Positions 24,361 through 36,479 of a stretch of DNA of 64,000 nt are shown piece after piece (within the stretch, counting starts at the first letter, position 1; the number at the start of each line of letters is the position of its first letter). The stretch comes from Adiantum capillus-veneris. Lineage: Eukaryota > Streptophyta > Polypodiopsida > Polypodiales > Pteridaceae. The notes under the pieces were generated by a model that searched no databases, was not told the origin of the DNA, and worked only from the letters and a program-made list of their open reading frames with translations. Made by a program: the position numbers and the translations under genes. The stretch is from assembly GCA_014529385.2 (NCBI GenBank), contig CM043944.1:93888476-93952475 (forward strand), in the 5' to 3' direction.

Positions 24361-25860
24361 TAGATGGTGCCTCTAAAGTGGGCATTGAGGCAACCATATC
24401 AAATTTCTACAAACACATCAAACTAACAAAATTCAAATGTCCAAAATAGGCATGCCATAATTTAGTATCTAAAATAGATTTTGAGTTTGTAACCATATTT
24501 GCTTATTTTTTTTCACACACTTGTCATAAGAATTGAGCTTGTAGAATCCATGAGATAACGTACCTAATGCCACAATAGTATCACCTAAAGTAAGATTGTG
24601 AATAGTGCATGTGTCATCCACAAACTTTATAACAAGACCAGGTCTTGCTAATACAGAAATAGACATTAGATTCTTCTTGATCACACAAACAAAAATTACA
24701 TCGTAAAACATGAAGGAACTACCATCAAACATAGTGAGTATAATCTTTTTGACTTTGTGAATTGGATAAGAAGCATTGTTGGCACAAGTAGTAGACGTAT
24801 TTCCATAAGGGACAACATTAAGAGAGGTGAACAAGTCATGATGAGATGTAATGTGCTTTGTAATATCACTCTCAAAATACCATACATGTGAATTTTTAGT
24901 CTCAATGATTCATGCATCATGGATAGATTCTAAAGGGTCATACTGACACTATGCACTAAAAGCCCATTCTACATCAACAATAGAATTTGTAGTTTATGCA
25001 ATGATTCCATTTGACAAAAATTCTCTTTCTTTCTTACTTGCTTTTTTAACCTTTATCAAATGATTTGTAGCTTTGCAATAGATGTAATGCAAATTTTTGT
25101 TTCCTCGTTCAACTAATTTACGTGATGCATTACTACTATGGGATGCATTTTTCATAAATGGTTTGCCACTTGAAGACAAGACATTGAAAGTAGCAGTTAT
25201 AACTACCTCTTCTTTGTGCAACAACAAAATCGTGATCGATAGAATGTTGCTTAGTCTTGTTTTTTCTTGACATATGCTATTGTAAACATAACAACATTAT
25301 CATTGCTCTGTGCAACAATCCTCAAAGAAGATGCAAATTCTGATACAAATTTGGTAGTACATCCAAGATGTCGTGCACAAGTAAATTTTCAAGAATGACT
25401 TCATCTATAGCAATGCGTTTCTCATTCATATCTTTGATTTTAGCAAGAAAAACTTCCATTTCATCTTCCTCATGCATGATTTTTTATTCTACCTTTCTAT
25501 ACATGTATGTTATTTTTGCATATTTACAACACCTGCATACAATCCAACTAGAATATCCTAAGCTCGTTTTGTTGTCTCGGTTGAATGAATGTGAGAAGTA
25601 ATGATGAACTTGATAGACAATGCAATCAATACATGTATTTTCACATCTCTACTATCCCAAAAAGTCTGTTTAGATGTAGGTAACACAGTTCTAGTACTAG
25701 GGAGCAAAATTTCTAGAACCTGCAATTTCCTCCACATAACTTGGATCCTCTAAACCTAGGCATTGGCATCAAAACGTTTAACACTATTCCACATAGATTT
25801 GGAACCAAGTCCATGTTGCATCATGTCAGCCCACAATGGATAGTTTTCTCTATCTAGTGT
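24360..25860 (-). pseudogene. Copia gag-protease-pre-integrase remnant
   Basis: Reading leftwards, the sequence has a gag part with NYPLWADMMQHGLGSK near 25850-25800 and a degraded zinc-knuckle zone (CKATNHLIKVKK, 25227-24994). It then has a region typical of the segment before integrase (IKKNLMSISVLARPG and LGDTIVALGTLSHGFYKLN, 24834-24469) and LWHAYFGHLNF near 24430, the HxxxGH zinc-binding start of integrase. Frames shift repeatedly and the integrase core and RT are absent. It is related to the gag remnant at 4901-5183. Confidence 0.75.
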
Positions 25861-26252
25861 TGGGATTATGGCCTTTCGTTGCTGAGACCTCTTCTACCTC
25901 TGGGTGTACTACCTCTGTACAGTTCGCAGTCTGGTCACATGTGAGAATACATGGCCCAAAACATGACATGGTGAGCTGCACAAGAATCCAAAAGAATGCC
26001 CTTTGGAACCCACGTTGGGAGTTTGACACTTGCCCTTTGGGGATATTCCTCTTGACCCTTGAGAGGTGCACTTAGATATTTAAAACTATTGCTTAAGTAG
26101 CCACATAGTGTACATACTTGTAGTGTTGATTGTTGATTTCAATAATCAAGGGTTGCTATTGGTTTTTTACTTTGTGCATTGCCACATTTCTCTCTATAAT
26201 TTCTCATTATGAATGCTAGCCTAATTATTTTGCCTTAACCCTAACCCTTTCA
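25858..26252. mobile_element. Solo LTR, 395 bp, nested in copia gag
   Basis: It starts TGTTGGGATT and ends CCCTTTCA, and lies between tctag (25853-25857) and tccag (26253-26257), a 5-bp target duplication with one change. It splits the gag reading frame: VDNDVFEMF lies on the right and NYPLWADMM on the left. No internal element sequence remains, so it is the product of recombination between two LTRs. Confidence 0.75.
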
Positions 26253-26485
26253 TCCAGTTAATCATCATCAATAGAAAACATCTCAAAAACATCATTGTCA
26301 ACCACCATAGTGAAAGATTGAGCTTGATGTAGAGGAAATTTTGTAGAAAAGGGAAAAAATTGCATACATAGTACCTATAGTAGTGGAAACAAAGGCCAAA
26401 ATGAACCCAAATCAAAATTATAAGTACACCAAGATCTACAAGCAAGCCCAAAGTGTTTATTAACCTACTGATGCTAGATAAAGCT
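26253..26485 (-). pseudogene. Copia leader and gag start, right of the solo LTR
   Basis: The minus strand encodes a gag start with VDNDVFEMF near 26306-26270. Before it (26310-26485) runs a leader that matches the leader at 5237-5450 over about 120 bp, for example around tagtggaaac. It completes the copia remnant on the left. Confidence 0.65.
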
Positions 26486-26512
26486 GATTTAAATCAAAGA
26501 AAATAAGCAAGG

Positions 26513-27428
26513 GTGTTTGAGGACAGATCAAATGGGTGCCCAACTAGCCGGACACGTAGCAGGACACCACATTTGTACTCCATTAGTTTTCCGAGCTAGT
26601 GTAGTGATACTCTCTGTAAATCCTAATTCTAGAGTAGCAGGTCAATTCCCTGAGTTGTAATGATGTCATGAAAAATGTAAAGGTCCGTGTGAGGTGGCCA
26701 CTGGCCATTTAGAATTCCCTAGGTATAAAGGTCGATAACTTTAATGTGAAAGGAGGCTTATTTTTTAGAGAAGGAAAGAGCTCTGTTGTGCGTACGCTCA
26801 AGCTACGAGCTGCTCCACCTTTTAATCGACACTACTAATGAATGGATAATCAGTTTTCAAATCAAAACTTGCATTGTGTTCCTCTCTCTTTGCTCTTTAA
26901 ATTAAGTGTAAGCATTGTCAATTTTGTTGTGGTTCACGAGTACGCGTTTGTGAGCTGTAATTGCTTATTTGAGTGCTTAAATCATTGCTTATAGTCGTTT
27001 TGACCATAAGAGAGTGTTCCTAGACCACAGGGCGACCTTTTTGGATTGATCTGTTGCAGGTTTTTAGACCTTTTTCATGATGGATCGTGATTTTGATACC
27101 TTGTCGGATTGCGTCCATACTTGCTAGGATAGTGCCCCTAGGTGTCCTAGACCTCCTCCTAAAGTTTCCTTGCATTTCGAGTCTGTTCGAGTGCCAAAAT
27201 GGCGTGATGACCTAGAGCTGTGAGAAAAGACATAGGCAGATTTCCCTGATCTTTGAGTGTTGGTTTGCTTGTTGAGCTAGTGTGTCTACTTGTTAAGGTT
27301 CACTTCGTGAGATTGACGATCTCATAGAGTCTCCCTGCCCCATCCGAGTCACTTCCCCTGAGTATTGACATTATGTTAGTGCCAGAAAGCTATGCTGCAC
27401 AGACGTCCGTCACGACGACCCGCTAACA
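26513..27428 (+). mobile_element. LTR with TATA box, about 916 bp
   Basis: It ends CGCTAACA directly before a tRNA-Asp primer site, which fixes the right edge. The left edge at TGTTTGAGG is my best estimate. A TATAAA box lies at 26724-26729. After the primer site only about 90 bp of possible interior precede the unrelated gene at 27522. This LTR is a different family from the 975-bp one. Confidence 0.6.
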
Positions 27429-27429
27429 T

Positions 27430-27448
27430 TGGCGCCGCTGCCGGGGAT
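27430..27448 (+). other. Primer-binding site (tRNA-Asp type)
   Basis: TGGCGCCGCTGCCGGGGAT matches the complement of the plant tRNA-Asp 3' end with one mismatch, as used by Tat/Athila-type Ty3 elements. The tRNA sequence is from memory. Confidence 0.75.
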
Positions 27449-27521
27449 ATGATCCTTAGATGGTGAGTGACCTAGTGCATATTTAGAGCGTTCTTTTTCT
27501 AAGATTTTCCTTCCATTCCAT

Positions 27522-28571
27522 TTACACCTTAGCAATGAAAATTTGTGGATCAAGGGCATCAGCAGACTCTATAGAGGCAATTTGGAAAGTTTGGCCAAAA
27601 TCTGTGGAGGAACATGGATCGTGATCCATGTACCTCAGAGACCAATTTTGCAAAAAGTGACCAGTTATAGTGTACATCATTGGGAAACTGCTCTGAATGC
27701 CCTCCACAAAACCCCAGTCCTCTTCTAAAAGCCTTCCTAATTCCTCATAATGCACATCTTTACATACAAGCATTGTGGTACTTTCCACAAATCCAAACTC
27801 TTTAAAAATGTGCACAAAATAGTGAATAGGCAAACACCAACTCAAGCCCACAGACCTAGAAGCTTTAGAGTCTTTCAAAGAGTTTTGGACATCTATTATC
27901 ATCTTTTGCTTGAAAGATGCTATTGAACACAAATCTGGCACCGACCACTCCATAATTAGTAAGGAAGTTACTTTGATGGGTTCAAGCGTTCCAAACTCTT
28001 GTGTAGAAGTAGGCACAATATAGGAGTGAGAATAGAAGAAAATCCTTCTTTGAACCAATCTGGTCGGGCAGAGATGTGCGAACATTGTTGCTCCAATATC
28101 CGCATGTATAGCATTGAATGTGTCAGAGAGACTATGTAGTGGCTGTTGCTCCACCAACGTGGATGGAAATATGACTATAAATGCATGGAAGATATTAAGT
28201 ATGAATCCATAATAACATTAGAGTGTGATTTCACACCTAGCTTTGTATTCTCAAAACATGTACTTACGATGTGTTGGAAATCGAAGTGGTCGTTGCAATT
28301 GCATGCTTGACATTGAGAAAAAATGTTGCACAATGGCTACAGTCCCCTTGTCTTTGTGGTTCTTGAAGCCAAGGAGCTTTCCTTTCCAATGATGATCCAA
28401 GTTTGCACGATTCCGCACACAATGAGGGCCAATAGCATATGGTTGCATGTATACCCAAGCACCTTTGGTGAACTCTTGTGGCACCCACTCATCATCTACA
28501 CCTCTTGTGTTGTGGCATGCAAGTGCTGTGACCTCATCCTTTGGCCGCCTTTGCGAAGTAGAACTGGCCAT
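27522..28571 (-). CDS. Two-exon protein of unknown function
   Basis: Exon 1 (28571-28266) starts MASSTSQRRPKDE and ends at a GTAAGTACATG donor. Exon 2 begins after a ttatag acceptor near 28175 and stays open to 27522. The splice joins in frame and gives about 320 residues without an internal stop. Exon 1 holds GAWVYMQPYAIGPHCVRN and WKGKLLGFKNHKDKGTVAI; exon 2 is rich in aromatic and acidic residues and lacks a signal peptide or obvious membrane segment. I do not recognise the family. The exon 1 pattern recalls a BAH-like fold only faintly. Its intact splicing sets it apart from the decayed genes around it. It could also be a captured gene fragment. Confidence 0.55.
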
Positions 28572-28648
28572 GGTTGAACAAAGAAAATTAGGAGGAGCAG
28601 GACCTTGCTTGTGCTACCATGTAGGTGGGATAAAGTGATAGGAGAAGG

Positions 28649-28710
28649 GGGTTAACCCTTGCTTGGTGTGGCAATGGGAGGAGCAGGTGGATAACCCTTG
28701 CTTGGTGTAG
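28649..28710. repeat. Short duplication upstream of the two-exon gene
   Basis: The word aacccttgcttggtgt occurs twice about 40 bp apart, in the likely 5' UTR or promoter of the minus-strand gene at 27522-28571. Confidence 0.55.
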
Positions 28711-28829
28711 CAATGGAAGGTGGTAGGGAGGAGAGAGGAGCTTCCTTGCTGCAGCAATGGAGATGGTGTAGAGAGAGTGTGTTGGAGTAGAGGATGAGTG
28801 TAATAGTTGCAACCAAGGAGGGGTTGGAA

Positions 28830-29287
28830 AAGGGGTTCTAGAGAGAGAAAATCACTTTTTGCCTAAGGACTACTTTTGGGGGAGTTTTGGATAGTAAAAA
28901 AAGTTTTTTCAAAACTTAAAAAAAAAAATGAATTTTAGGGTTTTTGTGTGCACGTTTTGACTTTTTTAAGTTAAAAAAAGTTTTTTTGACCATAAAATAG
29001 ATTTAGGGGGGTTTTAAGAAGATAAGATTTGAGTTTTGAAAATTTTGATAAATTTCAAAATTTTGGGATTTTTTCAGAACCGGATAAAAAAGGAGGGAAG
29101 TCTGAGGTTCCATATAGCCCACCCCCGCTCCCCCTCCCCTCACTAGGTAAGAGCTCATTAAGAAGTGTAAGACTACTTTGTCCCCCTACATTTTTGAGGG
29201 CATAGAGTGTATCCACCACCCTCTTCTCATTGGCTGGACTCTAATTAACCATAATCCCAAAGGGCCCTTAGAGGGTTCATATTTTTC
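28830..29287. other. No recognisable gene
   Basis: AT-rich DNA with A and T runs near 28880-29060. Nothing else was recognised before the LTR fragment on the right. Confidence 0.4.
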
Positions 29288-29920
29288 CTAATGAAGGTGA
29301 ATGGTGCTAGAGTTTCATAAAACCCATCCACACACAAGCAAACAATAGGGCACATACACTAATTACAAGATTAAGAATCAACTTAATCAACCTAATTAGA
29401 GATGTTAAATATCGTAAATGGAATGCTCATAGAAGGATAAGAGTGGTTAACAAGTAAGAAGTCATCACACACACTCAAATCTAGAATAATGAGAAAGGTG
29501 AAACTACTGACATAATGGAATAGAAGAATTGAAACTAATGAAGAAAGTAGAGATTAGATTAAGAATGGTTCTCTAATTACAATGGATTAGCACTAGCCTC
29601 TTAAGCATGGGCATTTAAGCTCAAGGCTAGGCCATCCATACAATGAACACTCAAGAGAGAGAGAGCTCTCAAAAGTGGATCCTCAAGAGTGGGTACTCAA
29701 GAATGACGCCTCCTTGCATAAAGGCTTCCTTATAAAGGCTTTCACCACAATCCCTTCTACTATGGGTTTAAGTTTGAGCCCTCTAGTTAGCATATACAAC
29801 TTTGAAACTCCAAATGAGCCCAAGACCTTACACAAAGTGAGTAGGAAATATTGTGCACATCCATAGCACATCTCTCGCTTGATGCATAATCGGTGTAGCC
29901 TGCGTTAGCCGCTGCTAACA
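29288..29920 (-). mobile_element. 975-bp-family LTR, 5' part only
   Basis: This is the reverse complement of about the first 625 bp of the LTR at 5952-6926. Its minus-strand start TGTTAGCAGCGG lies at 29920. The remaining LTR sequence is missing on the left, so a breakpoint lies near 29288. The right edge abuts LINE sequence through acaaa (29921-29925). Confidence 0.85.
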
Positions 29921-30195
29921 ACAAAGTTGTTTAAGTGCATAATCGAGATGAAATCATGTGATTAGGTTGAAGAGAATGACAAATGTGCAAAAGGACAAGT
30001 GGGATTTTGTCGATTACATAGCACCATTGATCATCTTTTCACTATTCTTGTTCTCGTGGAAGAAATTCGATTGAAAGGCAAGCGATTGTATTGTTGTTTT
30101 GTGGAATTTAAGAAAGCCTTTGACATGATTCCACGTAACAATTTGTGGATAAGGATGAAAGAACTCCAAGTTCCAAGTGAATTATGTGGGACGGG
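29921..30195 (+). pseudogene. LINE fragment: RT palm, first block
   Basis: It matches the intact ORF2 from KLFGCIMEMKLSDWAEEN to NNLWRRMEELQVPSE, including LYCCFVEFKKAFDMIPRN, the first palm motif of LINE RT. One frame is open from about 29999 to 30190. It breaks off abruptly at 30195. It starts at the same LINE position where copy 1 ends at 6927. Confidence 0.85.
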
Positions 30196-30900
30196 CGTCT
30201 AACCTCACTCCTATCTTATTGCAAATGTAGCGAGAACCACGATTAAATTGTCAATCCATGGGACAAAGCTGCCTTGACTAGTGCGTAGAGGCTACAAGAG
30301 GTTGTCAATATCTCTCTGAAAACAACAAACAACTCACATCTAACTCAAGCTACACTGAAGTGACTGAAATCACCAAAAGCCAATCGCTCATTGGCAAACA
30401 AATCACATTCGTTACAGCATCAATGACATCCAAATGTAACAAAACTTCTAGGACATGTTTATAAGACCTAAGCACACATGCTTATGGTCTCAAATCCCAC
30501 TTTAGGTCAAGTGCCAAAATCGCGATTATTAACAACAGTGGATTTTTGACCTAGTCGTTTTTGACCTAGAATGCACCTAAATGCTTAGCAATGATACCCC
30601 AATATCTCGCCTATGCTTAGTTTTTGATTTTGAAGTCTAAATTCCTATTTATGATGAAATTAGGTCGCGGGTCGACGATGCCAAAAGCTACAAAATATCG
30701 TGAAGTGTTTCCGTCAATGCGTAGAGCTCTTACTAGTGGTTGCAATGCAACAAATGTGACTGTAATGTGACAATCGGGGAGGGAGTAGCTCAGCTATTTC
30801 TTTTAGCAGTTCTTCTTCTCATTGCACTCGCATCAAAGACAAGTCTCTGCACTGAGACTGCTCCAGTTTAAGCTCTAGCTCAAGGTCTCTGTTCTTTTTT
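30196..30900. other. No recognisable gene
   Basis: The stretch may hold LTR or leader sequence of the Ty3 element to its right, but I found no convincing termini. The word cgcgattatt occurs at about 30521 and again near 33358. Confidence 0.4.
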
Positions 30901-33263
30901 TTTCTAGTACTTTGTAGACCTCGTCTGTTCCTTTGATCAAGGCCACTGCAGGATTTTCTTGTATTTACTGCAAGAAAGTTGCCTGATCATTTATTCTTTG
31001 CGCTGAGTATTGCATGGAGGCATTCGCTACATCTAGCTGTACTTGAATCTTCTAAACTGACAGGAGGGTTGTAGTTAGAAGTTCGTTGGTAGCTTCTGTC
31101 AATTGTTCATCGTTTGCTTTGCAAGCATCTGACAACTTCGTAACTAGGTCACCGAGCTCCTCCATCTCCTTTTGCTGTTTATCCCTTGCTAGCTGATGTT
31201 GTTCAGCTTCAGCTTTCAATTCCTGTACTTGCCCTTGTAGATCGGTGATGACATTTAATATGTCGTCTAACTCCCCTTGGAGAGCGTCAATCACCATCTC
31301 TAGTTCTTTAGCCTTTGTGCTGCGGGCGGCTAAGTGCTGCTGTTCGGAGTCTTTTCGTCATATCCTGCATTTGCCTTGCATATTCGTTGACATGCAGGAT
31401 TACCTCATCTTTTGATTGCCAATCTTCATTTCTTGCTAGCTGCCTAGATTTCTTGGCAGTCTCTTGTGTCTCTCTCAACTACATGGTGGAGGTTGGTTGT
31501 TCTTGTGCTTGAGACTGTGGCTGGCCTTCTTCTGCTTTGTCATTCTGAGGCTTCATGGATGCCTCGGCCTTTTCTTGTTGTGTAGAGGTAGAAGGGGTTT
31601 CTTCGGACTCCTATTCTCTTATTTGTTCAAACTTTGTGATGTCCTCTGGTGCAGGACTTGCTGCACTTTCTGGCTTTGGCTCTTTCTCTTTGTGTTGCTC
31701 TTGTGTAGTAGTTTCCTGCTGTGCGGATTCAGCTGCTTCTCTTTGTTCAGGCTCTGTCTCTTTTGTAGGTTCAATTTCTGTGGCTTTATCTACTAGTGAT
31801 GGTTGTGGGCTTTGCATGGGGTGATCATGCTGTTCTGAAGTAGGTGAAGAAGGTCGGGGAGACATATCACCTTGATCATGCTGTGCTTCTCCTTGTGCAG
31901 TTGCTTTCTTTGCTTGCTTTTGCTGCTCCGCTGCCTCTTTAGCTTTCTATTCCACTTCTTGGGCTTCTTTCAGCTTCAAAGATTCTACTTCCTACTACAT
32001 TTTTTCCAGTAACTCAGTGGGATCTTCTGCCTGTTTCCTAGCATGGTGCTTTATTCTTGGTCCTTTCAATTCAATGGGTACCCACTTTAACGGGTCCTTG
32101 CCTTGTGCTTGGCAGTTGCGTTCATAGGACTGCTTACTCTTTCAAACCTAGCCTGCTTTTGTTGCAACTCCTGATGTACTGCCACGGCTTTTCTTTTTAT
32201 TTCCTCGATCTGTGCTCTTCTTTCCTCATTATCAGAGCTTTCACTGCTATGCCGTTCTGGCGAGCTCTCAACCAACTCTTTATCAGACTTGTATGTTCTC
32301 TTGGTAGAGCTTGTGGCTTGAGGGGAAGGTTGTGCAGAGACTATCCAAGTGTTCTAGTATGGGGCAAGTGGCAAGTTATTGGCCGTGCTGATAGCATGGT
32401 AGGCAATTATGGTTAGAACCTTTGGTGCTCCCAAATATGTTATTTTTCCCTCTTTCTTTGTCCCCTTCAATGTGGACAACACGTATTGTGCATGGTCAAT
32501 TGGTTGCCTGGTTGTTGATATGAGAACTTGTGTAAATGTTGAGGCAACTGCATGATTGGGTGTCGTATACCTTGGTGGTCTCTTGGCAAGGAAGTGGAAG
32601 TGTTGATGATACAATCTTGCAGGCTCCTCCAGATGTTTTTGGATGAGATCGGCAAATGTGGCAGCGGTGGTTTCCTTGGTGAAGGTTCCTGCCGTCTTTC
32701 TATCTCTTTGCCCTCATTGTCATTCCTTCTACTGGCAGTTTGAGAACTTCTGCCACTATCTCTTTTGTAATCACCACTTCGACTTTGTTCCCTTGTTGGT
32801 CAGAGATTTGGGCGGTTCCATCTTCTTTGATCGTAGACAAGAGCTCATAAGCTTTTTGGAAGTCCACTCCACATGGCTCTTGTCCATAAAACTCTCTGAG
32901 CCCAAGCCTCCTATTGGCTTCTTTTGTCTTGGGCTTTGTGGCGACATCATAAAATTCTTTTGGTGGAAGTTGCAGTTCTACCTGATGTTCTTCTTCACTC
33001 TTGAATCTACCTGTAGACACCGTGGTGTTGTTCTCTTCCAATTGTTCTCTTGATAGATAGGTCGCTTTGGCATTTTTGACTGAATTGGTGTCCAATTGGT
33101 ATGGTGGCAGCTCTTGCATCTTCTCCTTTGCAAGAGATTCTTTTGGACCCTCTCTGTAGCTTGCATGGCTCTTGTTGAGTGAATAGAGTGTCAAAGTTAG
33201 CAAATTTGGCAGATTCTTCTCTGAAATGTTCTTCAATCGGAAATGCTGATAAATTTGGTCCAA
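30900..33263 (-). pseudogene. Retroelement accessory protein with coiled coil
   Basis: A long decayed frame reads leftwards from 33263. The first 187 codons are open and contain YELLSTIKEDGTAQISDQQ and VVITKEIVAEVLKLPVEGM, a pattern like the gag-like accessory ORFs found with some Ty3/Tat elements. Later parts hold a Glu/Gln-rich linker (31865-31611) and a heptad-repeat coiled coil (31297-31052). It lies where an env-like ORF would be, just after pol, although accessory ORFs of this type usually precede gag. It could therefore belong to a second, abutting element. Confidence 0.5.
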
Positions 33264-33388
33264 TTTGCTTCAAATCAATTTTTGAACATGCATAAAAACA
33301 TGTAAAGATCAAAATTATGAAGTCAAAACAAAAAATTTGCAATATTAGTAAATAATCGCGATTATTTACAACTGAGTATTTTTTTCAA

Positions 33389-33907
33389 CTATTTGCAAAT
33401 TGACATTATAGGCTTGAAGTATATACCAAATACATAGTCTAAGTGAAATATGGGCTCATTTGGGTGCATGATGAAGTTTACCTCAGGAAATGTTCGGCTC
33501 GATAAGTAAGTAACTAGATAGTTACTCCACTTAGGAACATGCGACATTTGGAACAATGTTACATGAGGTATGGGTGTCTGTTTTTGACATTGAGGACAAT
33601 CCTTTACAAAAGAGCGAACATCACTCCTCATAGTTGGCCAAAATACTCCAAGTCTCAAGATCCTTTGCATAGTTTGGTCTTCTGCAAAGTGAAGTCCTAC
33701 TATGGTAATATGTGCTTGACTTAGGTATTTTGTTTTCTCTTCAGGATTAATGCATAAGAGCAATATTCCATCTCGATTTCTTTTGTATAGCCTACCAGCT
33801 AGTAATTGATACATAGCCGATTGCTCAATTAACCTAATTGTAATAGGAAGTGGTATTGTGAATCCACTTGAGCTATGGACATCAATGATACCATATGTTC
33901 CGACCAT
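33389..33907 (-). pseudogene. Ty3 integrase N-terminal zinc domain
   Basis: The 172-codon open frame contains AHITIVGLHFAEDQTMQRIL and then DVRSFVKDCPQCQ, the HHCC zinc-binding domain of integrase, with the typical FWPTM between. The catalytic D,D,E core that should follow is missing. Instead the frame runs into an unrelated aromatic-rich tail (WSNYLVTYLSS). Confidence 0.75.
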
Positions 33908-34410
33908 CGAGGTATCGTTTCCACGGAGAACAGATAGGAATTTGGTAGATCAGCGTCTATTCCTTTAGGTGGTTCCCTTGAAATTATTCTAGACAAATGA
34001 TCTGCTCTTTGATGAGTGGTGCCCTTTTTCACAACTACAGTGAAATCAAATTCTAGAAGAATGATGAACCATCTCACTATTCTTCCTGTGCTGCATGGCT
34101 TATTGACCAAGTACAATAAGGCTTGGTGGTCCACAAAGAGCACACATTTGTTTGCTAATAGGTAATGTCTATACTTTTTTATGGCATAGATCATTCCTAA
34201 TCCTTCCCTTTCAATGGTGGTATAATTCTTTTCCACCATGTTCAACTGTTGGCTAGCATAAGAAATAGGAAAATCAATTTTCCCATCTCCTGGTTGAGCT
34301 AGTATACACCCAATAGAAAAATTGGAAGCATCTACATGTATGTGGAATATCTTATTCCAATCTGGTGCTTTCAATATTGGAGCTGAGGTGAGAGCTTTCT
34401 TGAGCTTCAT
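33829..34410 (-). pseudogene. Ty3 RNase H domain
   Basis: The open frame has FHIHVDASNFSIGCILAQ, ISYASQQLNMVEKNYTTIER, LFVDHQALLYLVNK and HQRADHLSR, the ordered blocks of the RNase H of Ty3 elements, with the expected acidic residues. RNase H degrades the RNA strand of the replication hybrid. It overlaps the next frame, which carries the integrase zinc domain, so a frameshift separates the two. Confidence 0.85.
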
Positions 34411-35426
34411 GAAGGATTCCTCACACGTACATGGGCTTTCTTGAGCTTCATGAAGGATTCCTCAAACTATACATGGGTTTTGCAATTATCGCGTACATGT
34501 AAATGAACCGTCTGTAATATCCACAATGTCCCATGAAGGCTTAAATCCCCTTGGCTGTTGTTGGTCTAGGCTAATCAGTAATGACATGAATTTTATCCAT
34601 ATCGGTAGCTATGCCATTTTTAGACACTATATGTCCAAGAAATTTTCCTTGTCTACCCATAAATGGGCACTTTTCAGGATTTAAGCAAATCCTATAAAGT
34701 CTACATTTTTTCGAATACCTTTTTGAGGTGTTCAAAATGATCAGCCCGGATAAATGAATGTACACATAGATCATCCATATATACTTCCAAGAATTTACTA
34801 AGATATTCTTTAAAAGCATGACTCATCAATCTTTGAAAGGTGGCAGGAGCATTAGTTAACCCAAAAGGCATGACCCGATAGGCAAAAATACCCCATTTCG
34901 TTGCAAAAGTAGTTTTATGCTAATCTTTTGGGTCAACCAAAAGTTGATTGTATCCCAAAAATCCATCTAAGAAGCTGTAAGCTTCTTTTCCTACAACTCG
35001 TTCTAAAACATGCTCAGTGATTGGAAGAGGAAAGGTGTCTCTAATGGTAGCTGCATTCACTTTCTTGAGGTAGACACACACTCGTAATTTTCCATTCTTC
35101 TTGGGTACTACCACAATTGGAGACACCCAATCTGTGTGCTCAATTTCATAAATGAACTCATCTTCCTTTAGTTTTTCAATCTCTTCTTTGATCTTCTTGG
35201 CAAATGTCTCATTATATGTGTATGGCCTTTGTCTACTTGGTTTTGAATCATCTCTCATGGGTATGGTATGTTGACAGATTTTTGGATCAACACCCTTGAG
35301 ATCCTTGTAAGACCAAGCGAAAATATCTTGATATTCTTTCAGTAAGCTTATGAAAATCTCATCTTCTTCTTCTGTTAGGTCATTTGCAATGTAGGCAGGC
35401 CTAGGATCTTCTCTTGGTTCATCCAA
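34411..35426 (-). pseudogene. Ty3 reverse transcriptase
   Basis: The first part (35426-34920) is open and has WVSPIVVVPKKNGKLRVCV, DTFPLPITEHVLE and FLDGFLGYNQ. A stop occurs at the codon after VDPKD (TAG). The following part contains MPFGLTNAPATFQRLM and the active-site YMDD near 34766-34785, then ICLNPEKCPFMGRQGKFLGH in a shifted frame. Reverse transcriptase copies element RNA into DNA. The stop and frameshift make this copy inactive. Confidence 0.85.
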
Positions 35427-36479
35427 ATCTATCTTTTTTGCATTTTTAGGCCCTTCTTAGGACTCGCCCTGTTTTCGTAGTTCTCTAATAGGTTGTTCGA
35501 CTATGATTTTATGATCTTGGAGAGTATATTTTTTGTAATGGATGGAACACTCATCACATCTTTACCATCCTCTTCTATGGTTTCCATTTTAGTTGTATAT
35601 ATCTCCTCTAGAGCTTTTTTCAACTCTTGATACTTGTTTTTCCGCTCAACTCATGTCATGGTTGACTCCTTGTCCTGTTTTTTTGGCTTTGCTTGAGTAT
35701 CCTCCCTCGTTTTTCTCGATTTTTTTGACATTTTTGGATTTTTGTTTGAAGGATATCTGCCAGTGATTTTGTCCTTGACACAATCTTGTGCATCTATCTG
35801 CATTAGGAACTGTGTTCTACTGGAGACTGATGGCATAGGTCTAGCTTTCATGTTTTTGGTGTCTCTTTTTCATCTATACCATTTCTGTCTTCTCGGTTTC
35901 TCGTTAGGAAAGTCAAAAAACTTTTCCTCCCCTCCTTTCATGAGTAGCTTAGCTCTCACATGTTCTTTTTCCGACCCCGAATCTTGTGAGGTAGCTGATT
36001 GTTCTTCTAACTCATCTGTTGCATCGTACTAGAGGTCTGAAAAGACTTGTTGAGCTTTCATTAAGTCCTTGGGTTCCTCAATTTCATCTTCAATGTAGAG
36101 GGTTGAAATCATTTGGATGGGATTTATATCATAGTCGTCCTCATTGCAAAATTGAGTAGGCATTGACGTATTTCCACATACGTCCATTGTCGCTAAAATT
36201 TTAGTCCACTTAAATGGCTCAAACAAATGCTTTGGCATAGGGTTCAGGTACATAGGCTTCATCGGTGCAATCCATTTCTGAGATACATTTCTCATTTTAA
36301 ACTCCCGTTTTCTGAAGCTCCACACATCCAAATAGGAGTGTCTTTGTTCAAAGACAATGGAAGCTTAGTTTCAGCCGAAGAGACTGAATCAAAACTCTTG
36401 TATGGATTTTTTCATGACATCTCTATAAGTGTGATCTTTTAGATTAATCCTTGTCATAGATCCCACTTGCTTCAAGTAC

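Noticed and set aside
26234-26250. Telomere-like words (ccttaaccctaacccttt)
   Set aside because: Only two units, and they lie at the end of the solo LTR. Too short to be telomeric.
31464-31824. Plus-strand Cys/Phe-rich open frames
   Set aside because: They are the opposite strand of the accessory retroelement ORF's Glu/Gln-rich region.
30521-33370. LTR pair suggested by the shared word cgcgattatt
   Set aside because: The shared sequence is about 12-15 bp only, with no matching flanks or primer site.
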